From an uncultured Oscillospiraceae bacterium (GTDB lineage Bacteria; Bacillota; Clostridia; Oscillospirales; Ruminococcaceae): 5,443 nt of DNA. The stretch is taken from positions 1 to 5,443 of the forward strand of contig CAJUMS010000135.1 of the NCBI GenBank assembly GCA_910587465.1, written 5' to 3'. Below, piece after piece: positions 1 through 5,443 of the stretch. The notes under the pieces are model-generated. The model was not told where the DNA came from, did not search any database, and saw nothing but the letters and a program-made list of their open reading frames with translations. Position 1 is the stretch's first letter. Every line of letters begins with the position of its first letter. Position numbers and translations under genes: made by a program.

Positions 1-82
1 AAATCATTATCATAGAAGAACTGAATTTACAGAGAAAATTTCAAACTCTCTTCTTAGCGGTGTAATGTATCTAAGATTAAAC

Positions 83-139
83 AGGAAATACCTATATAGC
101 TATCTTTTCATCGCTATAGGTTATTTGCTATAATTTCCT
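83..139. repeat. Nested inverted repeat in the AT-rich left end
   Basis: Two pairs of arms are nested: AGGAAAT (83-89) with ATTTCCT (133-139), and CCTATA (91-96) with TATAGG (115-120). GC/GC (99-100 with 113-114) continues the inner stem past a 2-nt bulge. It lies beyond the terminator. It could be an operator, a second stem-loop or chance in AT-rich DNA. The rest of 1-165 contains many stop codons on the minus strand. On the plus strand it has only two short open tails from the left edge, neither recognised. Confidence 0.4.
105..134 (+). promoter_or_regulatory. Possible plus-strand promoter with extended -10
   Basis: TATAAT (129-134) is a perfect -10 box, preceded by TG and one base (126-128), giving the extended form TGCTATAAT. 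Eighteen bases upstream is TTTTCA (105-110), a 4-of-6 match to TTGACA. It points rightward, against the KTR gene, with no evident plus-strand gene to drive. AT-rich intergenic DNA yields such matches by chance. Confidence 0.3.
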
Positions 140-165
140 ATTTATCGGGCAAACAACATTTCACC

Positions 166-242
166 AAAAAGCCAGACACATAATGCGCAGAGTCGGCAGG
201 CTTGTGAGCAAGTTCATCGGCTCTGCGTCTTAAGCGTCTGGC
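166..242 (-). terminator. Long stem-loop intrinsic terminator after the KTR gene
   Basis: On the minus strand GCCAGAC (242-236) pairs with GTCTGGC (177-171), followed at once by TTTTT (170-166). Inside it a second perfect stem, CGCAGAG (227-221) with CTCTGCG (192-186), and an apical CTTG/CAAG pair with a CTCA loop extend the structure. The two arms between the outer and middle stems are equal in length (8 nt) but only partly paired. The first arm overlaps the last codons of the KTR gene. The plus strand has AAAAG before the stem and CTCTTTT after it, so weak bidirectional termination is possible. Confidence 0.85.
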
Positions 243-400
243 TCTTTTATAACAGTTACTTGTAAGCTCTTAACTTTAATCAAAGTTTCCTGCTTGCATT
301 TCGGACAGTAGAGAGGATAGTTTTTCAAAACGGTATCTTCTCTAATTCTGTCACGAGTTTTACTACCGCAGATGGGGCAGCGTATCCATTCTAATTTCAT
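230..400 (-). CDS. Cysteine-rich KTR-family small protein
   Basis: Small protein of 56 residues with two CxxC knuckles, CPIC (8-11) and CPKC (32-35), 20 residues apart, as in a zinc ribbon. The KTR tripeptide (14-16) that names the family follows the first knuckle. The segment NYPLYCPKCKQETLI (27-41) and the end VIKEPDA match my memory of small proteins found beside accessory genes in Tn916-like elements, such as after tet(M). The biochemical function is unknown; zinc binding is inferred from the cysteines. The start is the ATG 10 nt after GAGAGG. The gene lies 107 nt after the kinase stop on the same strand, with no terminator between, so it may be cotranscribed. Its stop falls within the 5' arm of the terminator. 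Skipping one T at 232 would continue the frame as KTQSR to a stop at 214-216, an ending I recall in homologues. Confidence 0.88.
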   Translation of the reverse strand: MKLEWIRCPICGSKTRDRIREDTVLKNYPLYCPKCKQETLIKVKSLQVTVIKEPDA

Positions 401-410
401 TTTTCAAATA

Positions 411-416
411 CCTCTC
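411..416 (-). promoter_or_regulatory. Ribosome binding site of the KTR gene
   Basis: The minus strand reads GAGAGG, then 10 nt, then ATG at 400. The spacing is slightly long but acceptable, and this is the only good site near this start. Confidence 0.6.
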
Positions 417-434
417 TATTATTTTCGAATAATA
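417..434 (-). promoter_or_regulatory. AT-only inverted repeat just upstream of the KTR ribosome binding site
   Basis: The plus strand reads TATTATT, TTCG, AATAATA: a perfect 7-bp inverted repeat with a 4-base loop. In the minus-strand transcript it ends directly before the GAGAGG ribosome binding site (411-416). All seven pairs are A-T, so the hairpin would be weak. It could be a regulatory structure or chance in AT-rich DNA. No convincing promoter was found in the 107-nt gap; a TTGAAA with TAAATA 19 nt later is the best and is poor. Confidence 0.35.
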
Positions 435-507
435 AGCTATTTCTTTTGTGTGATTGATTCGCATATATTTACATATCCTTTGCATGGCTTTTTCAATTTT
501 CAATCAT

Positions 508-1731
508 TCACGCTCTTGCGAAAACTGTGGTGACAGTGATGATGTCATTGTCGATCTTCGCAAAAATTTCGCCATTCATCTTGCGCATGAGCTGTCTGCA
601 AATGTAAAGCCCCAGCCCGTTACCACCAATGTTTCCCGCATTTGCTCCGCGCCAAAAACTCTCGAAAATATGCGGCAAATCGTCCTTCACAAGCGTACAA
701 CCGCCGTTCATGATCGCAATTTGGACGCATTCATCGTCTTCGAGGAAAATCAATTCCACACATCTGCCATCGCCGTATTTGAGGGCATTTTCCATAATGT
801 TTTGCATCACTTCAACGCTCCTGCTCAAATCCCCCGATAGCAGACAGTTTTTATATTTTCCGATAATAAAATCTGTTTTGATAAGTGCCAGTTTTTCCCT
901 GTAATATCCCGCAATTTTTTCAACAAGTTCCGAAAGATAAAACTCGCCCATATTCACTTCAAGGCTGAAGAAATCTTCTCTTGAAGCCGTTATAATCTGT
1001 GAAACATAGCCCTCGATCTCGTCCGCTTTTTCGTTGATGTTTTCAGCGATTTTGTGCTGCTTTTCCGCGTCCGAATACAAATTTTTCGACAGTGCTGCCG
1101 AGTACAATTTTATAGCGGAAAGCGGCGTTTTAATATCGTGCGAGAGCGATAGCAGCAGTGTTTTCTTTTCTTTCTGCATTTCCAGTTCGCGCTGCTTTTG
1201 CTGTTCTATATTTTCACGGAGAATATCGATCCCCCAAAGAAATTTTCCGAAAAAACGGTTTTTCGTTTCCTTTATCGGCGCGGCGAGATTACCCTTTGAA
1301 AGCTCGTAAGGGATACCGCTCAGACGTTCAAAGGGCATAAGAATTGCGAATTTTATATAAAGTAAAACCGTTATGATTAAAATCGCCATAACAACGAGAA
1401 CGGCATTTACAATTCCTGTAAGCTGCGTTTTTTCGGAGTAGCCATTTGTATTGTAATCAAAACGATAAAGTTCTCCGTTTATTTCACAGATAACATAGTC
1501 GCTGTCCGTGCTGTAAAATTTTTCTCCGTATCGCTCAATATTTGTTACATACTCACATTCGGAAATGTTGGCAGAACCATTCGCTTCTATTTCTCGAACA
1601 AGGCGGCTTATCTCTACGCGGTATAGTCTGCCGTCGTTGGTTTTGTCGGTAGCAAGAATCAGATTCACGACAGCAAACAATAGGATCACGGCAACCGCAA
1701 CTACCGATAAAATTCTGTTAAACGCTTTCAT
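508..1731 (-). CDS. Membrane sensor histidine kinase
   Basis: Two-component sensor of 407 residues. It has membrane segments near 7-28 and 106-128, enclosing an outside domain of about 75 residues (roughly 29-105). That domain carries two cysteines, C59 and C82, which could form a disulfide. A short HAMP-like linker (about 130-180) leads to the phospho-acceptor H198 in SLSHDIKTPLS. The ATPase domain has an N box NIMENALKYG (311-320), F box IFESFWRG (355-362) and G2 box GGNGLGLYIC (369-378). The G1 box reads IMNGG (340-344) in place of the common DxGxG, a variant I have seen in related kinases. BceS-type kinases have almost no outside loop, whereas this one appears able to sense on its own. 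It overlaps the regulator gene by 14 nt, and no terminator is apparent after its stop. The signal is unknown. Confidence 0.95.
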   Translation of the reverse strand: MKAFNRILSVVAVAVILLFAVVNLILATDKTNDGRLYRVEISRLVREIEANGSANISECEYVTNIERYGEKFYSTDSDYVICEINGELYRFDYNTNGYSEKTQLTGIVNAVLVVMAILIITVLLYIKFAILMPFERLSGIPYELSKGNLAAPIKETKNRFFGKFLWGIDILRENIEQQKQRELEMQKEKKTLLLSLSHDIKTPLSAIKLYSAALSKNLYSDAEKQHKIAENINEKADEIEGYVSQIITASREDFFSLEVNMGEFYLSELVEKIAGYYREKLALIKTDFIIGKYKNCLLSGDLSRSVEVMQNIMENALKYGDGRCVELIFLEDDECVQIAIMNGGCTLVKDDLPHIFESFWRGANAGNIGGNGLGLYICRQLMRKMNGEIFAKIDNDIITVTTVFARA

Positions 1732-2383
1732 ATTTATAACCCACCCCCCATACAGTAACTATTTTTTTAGGATTTTTTGGGGAGTCCTCTATTTTCTGTC
1801 GCAGCCATTTTATGTGTACCGTCAGTGTCTGTTGTTCTGAAAAGCTGTCGCTGCCCCAGACCTGTTCAAAAATGTATTTCTTGCTTAAAGCCCTGCCCTT
1901 ATTCTCCATTAAAAGCAGAAGCAGCTCAAATTCCTTCGTGGTCATTTCAAGTTCTTTTTCATTTTTGTAAACGACACGGCTCGCCTTATTTATGCGTATA
2001 TTGCCGTCGGTAATTTCATCAAGAGCGTATTGTCTCTTAAAAATCCCTCTTATTTTTGCGAGCATAATATCAATATCATATGGCTTTTCTATATAATCGT
2101 CTGCGCCGAGATTCAGTCCGTTCAGCTTGTCTTCTTTTTCTGTTTTCGCACTTACAATCAGTATGGGCGTGTTGCTTGACCTGCGGATTTTTTCCAGAAC
2201 ATAAAATCCGTCCCTATCGGGTAGCATGATATCAAGCACGACAAGCCTTGCGCTGTATCGTTCGTACAGCAGCAAGGCTTTTTCGGCTGTTTGAACCGCC
2301 GATACCGTATAATTTTCCGTGCGGAGAAAATCACACAGCAGATCAGCAAGCTCCTTGTTGTCCTCAACAATAAGAATATCCAT
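1718..2383 (-). CDS. OmpR/PhoB-family response regulator
   Basis: DNA-binding transcription factor of 221 residues, the usual length for this family. The receiver domain (about 1-115) has the acidic pair E7/D8, phospho-acceptor D51 in VVLDIMLPDRDG, switch residue S78 in LIVSAK and conserved K100 in YIEKP. The C-terminal winged-helix domain (about 125-220) has the family pattern MTTKEFELL, then the recognition-helix region around LTVHIKWLRQKI (187-198), and ends with the wing motif VTVWGVGYKY. It is encoded between the ATPase (1-nt gap) and the kinase (14-nt overlap), so its partner is almost certainly that kinase. Its likely target is the promoter of this operon, which lies outside the window, so no binding site can be shown. 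It resembles regulators of the VanR/BceR type in general form only, so no gene symbol is given. Confidence 0.96.
   Translation of the reverse strand: MDILIVEDNKELADLLCDFLRTENYTVSAVQTAEKALLLYERYSARLVVLDIMLPDRDGFYVLEKIRRSSNTPILIVSAKTEKEDKLNGLNLGADDYIEKPYDIDIMLAKIRGIFKRQYALDEITDGNIRINKASRVVYKNEKELEMTTKEFELLLLLMENKGRALSKKYIFEQVWGSDSFSEQQTLTVHIKWLRQKIEDSPKNPKKIVTVWGVGYKYESV
1740..1749 (-). promoter_or_regulatory. Ribosome binding site of the kinase, inside the regulator's wing-motif codons
   Basis: A minus-strand run GGGGGGTGGG lies 8 nt before the kinase ATG. It is formed by the codons for Trp212-Gly213-Val214-Gly215 of the response regulator, a conserved OmpR-family wing motif. It supports the ATG at 1731 and explains how the kinase can start within the 14-nt overlap. 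Confidence 0.75.
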
Positions 2384-2384
2384 T

Positions 2385-3143
2385 CTACCACCCTAATTCC
2401 AGAAGCCAGTTATTCAATGCACGCTCCCGTTCTCTCATCTGCGTGGAACAGTCGCTTAAGTCGTACTCTCCCTTTATGTTCCCGTCAACAATGTACATGA
2501 CCCTTGTACATTTTGCCGCGACCTTAACATCGTGAGTAACAAGCATGATTGTTGTTCCCTCAGAATTTAATTTTACAAGCTCTTCCATTACCTCGTCGGA
2601 GGAAGTGCGGTTCAAAGCCCCTGTCGGCTCGTCGGCAAAAATCATTTTCGGATTGTTCATCATACTGCGGCAGATACACGCCCGCTGAAGCTGACCGCCC
2701 GAAACCTCGTTGATGTCGTTGTCGGCGATGTCGATAATGCCGAGCCTGCGCATTAAATTCTGACCGCGCCGCGCCGTTTCCTTGCGGGGTTCGCGAAGCT
2801 TTTTGGATTGCGTTGCGGGAAGTATGATATTATCCAATATGGTGAGGTTTTTCAGCATATACATTTGCTGAAAGATAAAACCCATTTCGTCAAGGCGCAG
2901 GTCTGCAAGTTCTCTTTCGCCCATCCCTGCAATATTTTTTTCACAGAAATTCACATCTCCTGCGGTAACATCATCCATGCCCGAAACTGCGTACAGTAAC
3001 GTGGATTTTCCAGAGCCAGACGGTCCCATAACAGCGACCATTTCTCCTTCGCCAATCGCAAAATTTATGTTTTTTAGTACGTTGTTCTGCCGCTTGTTTA
3101 CGATATACGTTTTGCAGAGGTCTTTTACTTCGAGAATATTCAT
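2385..3143 (-). CDS. ABC transporter ATP-binding protein (MacB/LolD/BceA-type)
   Basis: Cytoplasmic ATPase of 252 residues that powers the upstream permease. All nucleotide-binding motifs are present: Walker A GPSGSGKST (40-48), Q-loop in FIFQQ (Q92), signature VSGGQLQR (147-154), Walker B MIFADEP with D171 and E172, and switch histidine H204 in VTHD. The usual D-loop aspartate is asparagine (GALN, N178) and the signature begins with Val rather than Leu. I believe both variants occur in Firmicutes members of this family, so activity is expected. The length is typical of stand-alone ATPases that partner FtsX-like permeases. The start is supported by AAGGA about 10 nt upstream. The gene begins 18 nt after the permease stop and ends one base before the response regulator start, which argues for a single transcript and translational coupling. 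Confidence 0.95.
   Translation of the reverse strand: MNILEVKDLCKTYIVNKRQNNVLKNINFAIGEGEMVAVMGPSGSGKSTLLYAVSGMDDVTAGDVNFCEKNIAGMGERELADLRLDEMGFIFQQMYMLKNLTILDNIILPATQSKKLREPRKETARRGQNLMRRLGIIDIADNDINEVSGGQLQRACICRSMMNNPKMIFADEPTGALNRTSSDEVMEELVKLNSEGTTIMLVTHDVKVAAKCTRVMYIVDGNIKGEYDLSDCSTQMRERERALNNWLLELGW
2388..2394 (-). promoter_or_regulatory. Ribosome binding site of the response regulator, inside the ATPase gene end
   Basis: The minus-strand sequence AGGGTGG forms the last two codons of the ATPase (Gly251-Trp252) and sits 4 nt before the regulator ATG. The ATPase stop codon TAG lies between the site and the start. This arrangement suggests that the regulator is translated by coupled or reinitiating ribosomes. 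Confidence 0.65.
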
Positions 3144-3150
3144 AATTGCT

Positions 3151-3160
3151 TCTTCCTTTC
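3151..3160 (-). promoter_or_regulatory. Ribosome binding site of the ATPase gene
   Basis: On the minus strand GAAAGGAAGA lies between the permease stop and the ATPase ATG, with the AAGGA core 10 nt from the start. It supports the ATG at 3143 as the start. Confidence 0.75.
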
Positions 3161-3161
3161 A

Positions 3162-5443
3162 TTATTCAATGCTTGCCGTATCGGAGGATTTGATTTTTCT
3201 TGTGTACAGAGAGGTCAAAAACGCGCTTACGGCTGTGGCGGTAAGGACGATAACGGGGAATACTGCGTATATCTCCACAGGGTTTTGCATATATTCTACG
3301 CCCATTTCAAGTCCCATCGTCCTGAAAATAGGGTCGAAGCAAAGCTTTGTAAGGGGCATACCCAAAAGCTCCGCAATAAGGACAGCCGCCGCTGCCGTAA
3401 TAAAAAATCTTAACGTGTACTGTCCGTATATCTTGGTATTCCTTATGCCTATGGCTTTCATGAGGGCGATCTCCGCCTGCTCCTTCGCGATAAAGGAACG
3501 CGCCATAAGCACGGTGATAAGCGCGGCTAAAATTACCATAAGGATGGCGGACATTTTTTTCACCGCGTCTATGGCATCGCCGACTCCAGTGGTATCATTT
3601 ACAGTTTCGCCTGCTGTTTTAACGCTTGAAAATTCAGGGTAAAGCTCCTTGATCTTTTCCATTCTGCGTAATACTTCCTCATCGTCGGGGTCGTCGGTAA
3701 ATTTTATCTGTGTACCAGGGGAACCGCTTGCTGCGAGATAGTTTATATCGCAGTCGGTATAGGCCCTCACGGAAATACCCTGATTAACCATTGACTGATA
3801 CAGAGCGGTTATAATGAACTCCGCCGTTTCGCCCGTTGGGTAGGACATGGTAACAGTATCGCCTATATCTGCATCCAGCTTTTTTGCCAAAAGGGTCGTC
3901 ACTGCAATTTCGCCGCTGTTTTGGGGAGGAGTACCCTCTAAATATTCGTACATATCCATTGTTGTTCCTGTACCCTGAAGTATAGTTGTCTTGCTTTTAT
4001 ATTCGCCGTATCTTATCATCGTATAAATATAATATTCCGTCATACATTCCGCGGGCATACCGTTTTCCGCAAGGGTCTGATCCATATCATCAAGATATTT
4101 TTTAACCTTTTCATGTCCGTCAACGGTCATAAATTTCACAGCTTCGTCGCCGATGTCCGTAACGGCGTGGCAGTCCGCCTCCCCGAAATATTTCAGCAGC
4201 TTTCCGCTTTTCAGAGATGCCGTGGCATTGGAAAGCATTATCAGCAGCGACATACACAGAAAAAACGTAAAAACAATGACAGCGTAGCGTTTGGGACTGC
4301 TTACAATATCGTTTGCGGCAAGGAAAGCCGTTGTGCCAAGCCGCGATCTTCCAAGGCTCATAACGCTCTTTTTGCGGAAGCGTTCCCCTGTCTGCCCGTT
4401 TCTTACAGCGTCGATCGGAGACATTTTGCTCACCCTGCCCGTGCAGCCGAGACAGAACAGGAGAATGACAACCGCTACCAGAACCGCGCAGCCGATATTG
4501 ACAAAAGCGTTACTGCCGCTGTCTATTATAATAAACTCCGTGGAACGATTGATAAGCATTTTCCCAAACGGGTAGCTGAGTATCAGGCCGAGCGCTGCGC
4601 CGACAATGGAAATAGCGGCGTATTTTGTAAGGTACAGTCCCCGAATTTTTATGTTGCGTATGCCCATTGCTTTCATAACGCCTATCTCGCGGAACTCCTC
4701 GGAGATGGTAAAGGCTATGGTGAACCGCAGCACCGCAAAGGATATGATTATGAGAATAAGGCTTATTGCAAGGATAAGACTCATGATTATCATATCAAAA
4801 ATATAGGCTTGATCCAGCATCTCCGCATCGCCCGAAAAGGTAAAGCCATCGGATAGATCCGCGATCTGGGACAGGGTTCTGTCAAGGTCGGCGGTGTGTA
4901 TGTATAAGAATTTTCCGCCATACGTATTTTTTATCGTCTCATCGGACATATATTCGTCAAAGTCCTCGCCGTTCAGGATAAACCTTTTAATGCCCATCAA
5001 TTCCGTGCCGCAGACAGCGTCCCTGAAACTGCCCGCAAAGGTAAATTCGCGGCTTACGCCCTCTATTTCGACAGTAATTTTGTCGCCTACCTTAAGTCCC
5101 ATGTTTTTCTCTATGAAACGGGTAGCGTAAATTTCCCCTTTCGGCACGCTTTTAAGAATACTTTCGTCGTCCAAAAAATAATTTATCCCCAAACTTCTGT
5201 CGCTCTGTAATACTAATTTCTGACTGAGGTTGGAAGCGTTAAGCGGTTCGCCGACTCGCGTAATATTGGACTGGGACATCGAGACAAACTCCTCGATACG
5301 GAACTCGTCTATCGCAGAGGCGTTTTCAAGTGTCCCGCAAATATCCTGGTCGGAGGATTTGTTTTCGCTAAACGCGAAATAATCGGGCACGTCCGCCATT
5401 TCAAAATAGCTGTCCAGCGCAGTCGTCACGGTGATGATGTTGC
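3162..5443 (-). CDS. FtsX/MacB-like ABC transporter permease, 5' end cut by window edge
   Basis: Integral membrane subunit of an ABC transporter, pairing with the ATPase encoded 18 nt downstream. The frame is open to the right edge and its first possible start there is a GTG (codon 5427-5429), which I take as internal. The first membrane helix and true start therefore lie outside. Counting from that GTG there are 755 residues. Likely membrane segments are near 210-234, 268-290, 308-330, 380-400, 624-643, 672-692 and 718-742. Two FtsX-type units are visible: the cytoplasmic motif VMKAMGIRN (251-259) recurs as LMKAIGIRN (656-664). Each follows a large extracytoplasmic region containing an 'IYATRFIEKNMGLKVGDKITV'-like segment (about 100-120, and again 508-527). 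The two-unit layout with two large outside domains differs from BceB, which has a single large loop. The substrate is unknown; export or sensing of peptides or lipid-linked molecules is only inferred. Confidence 0.9.
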   Translation of the reverse strand, partial: NIITVTTALDSYFEMADVPDYFAFSENKSSDQDICGTLENASAIDEFRIEEFVSMSQSNITRVGEPLNASNLSQKLVLQSDRSLGINYFLDDESILKSVPKGEIYATRFIEKNMGLKVGDKITVEIEGVSREFTFAGSFRDAVCGTELMGIKRFILNGEDFDEYMSDETIKNTYGGKFLYIHTADLDRTLSQIADLSDGFTFSGDAEMLDQAYIFDMIIMSLILAISLILIIISFAVLRFTIAFTISEEFREIGVMKAMGIRNIKIRGLYLTKYAAISIVGAALGLILSYPFGKMLINRSTEFIIIDSGSNAFVNIGCAVLVAVVILLFCLGCTGRVSKMSPIDAVRNGQTGERFRKKSVMSLGRSRLGTTAFLAANDIVSSPKRYAVIVFTFFLCMSLLIMLSNATASLKSGKLLKYFGEADCHAVTDIGDEAVKFMTVDGHEKVKKYLDDMDQTLAENGMPAECMTEYYIYTMIRYGEYKSKTTILQGTGTTMDMYEYLEGTPPQNSGEIAVTTLLAKKLDADIGDTVTMSYPTGETAEFIITALYQSMVNQGISVRAYTDCDINYLAASGSPGTQIKFTDDPDDEEVLRRMEKIKELYPEFSSVKTAGETVNDTTGVGDAIDAVKKMSAILMVILAALITVLMARSFIAKEQAEIALMKAIGIRNTKIYGQYTLRFFITAAAAVLIAELLGMPLTKLCFDPIFRTMGLEMGVEYMQNPVEIYAVFPVIVLTATAVSAFLTSLYTRKIKSSDTASIE

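Noticed and set aside
2..133. Open plus-strand tail entering from the left edge and ending at TAA 131-133
   Set aside because: The 43 residues are unrecognised, there is no start in view that can be judged, and the segment overlaps the inverted repeat. A second tail in another frame (3-65) is equally open, so neither can be called a gene.
454..840. Plus-strand open frame of 128 codons opposite the kinase 3' end
   Set aside because: It covers the complement of the conserved kinase ATPase domain; no motif supports it.
2607..2612. Asn in place of the D-loop Asp in the ATPase as a sign of inactivity
   Set aside because: All catalytic motifs are intact, and GALN is, to my knowledge, a common variant in Firmicutes transporters of this type.
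2977..3642. Plus-strand open frame of 221 codons across the permease/ATPase junction
   Set aside because: It is antisense to two well-supported genes. Its hydrophobic stretches mirror the permease helices and it matches no known family.
4113..4856. Long open frame on the plus strand (247 codons) opposite the permease
   Set aside because: It lies wholly antisense to a well-supported permease, has no recognisable motif or family resemblance, and reflects codon bias of the real gene.
5427..5429. GTG as the start of the permease
   Set aside because: No ribosome binding site can be seen, the frame is open to the window edge, and the family needs an N-terminal membrane helix that is missing from this start.

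Overview
This window reads almost entirely on the minus strand. From right to left it holds an FtsX-type ABC transporter permease (cut by the right edge), its ATPase, an OmpR-family response regulator, a membrane sensor histidine kinase, and a 56-residue zinc-ribbon-like protein of the 'cysteine-rich KTR' family. A large stem-loop terminator follows. The base composition, the Firmicutes-style ribosome binding sites and the protein types suggest a low-to-moderate GC anaerobic Firmicute (clostridia-like). No rRNA or other marker is present to fix the organism.

Layout: 3162-5443 permease (N-terminus missing); 2385-3143 ATPase; 1718-2383 response regulator; 508-1731 kinase; 401-507 gap with an AT-only hairpin next to a ribosome binding site; 230-400 KTR protein; 166-242 terminator, whose 5' arm lies inside the last KTR codons; 1-165 AT-rich, with a nested inverted repeat and a possible plus-strand promoter but no convincing gene. 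The four large genes are packed with gaps of 18 and 1 nt and then a 14-nt overlap, so they look like one operon whose promoter lies beyond the right edge. No terminator is visible after the kinase, so transcription probably runs on through the KTR gene to the stem-loop.

Working model (inference): the kinase senses an extracytoplasmic signal through a domain of about 75 residues and phosphorylates the regulator at D51. The regulator then controls the MacB/FtsX-like transporter encoded just upstream. Such modules often deal with antimicrobial peptides or envelope stress, but the substrate cannot be read from sequence. From memory, KTR proteins followed by this kind of palindromic terminator are familiar next to accessory genes in Tn916-like integrative conjugative elements, such as downstream of tet(M). 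This hints that the window is the cargo segment of such an element. No integrase, excisionase, conjugation gene or attachment site is visible, so that remains a hypothesis. I see no clearly novel system; the KTR/terminator end is the part most worth a second look.
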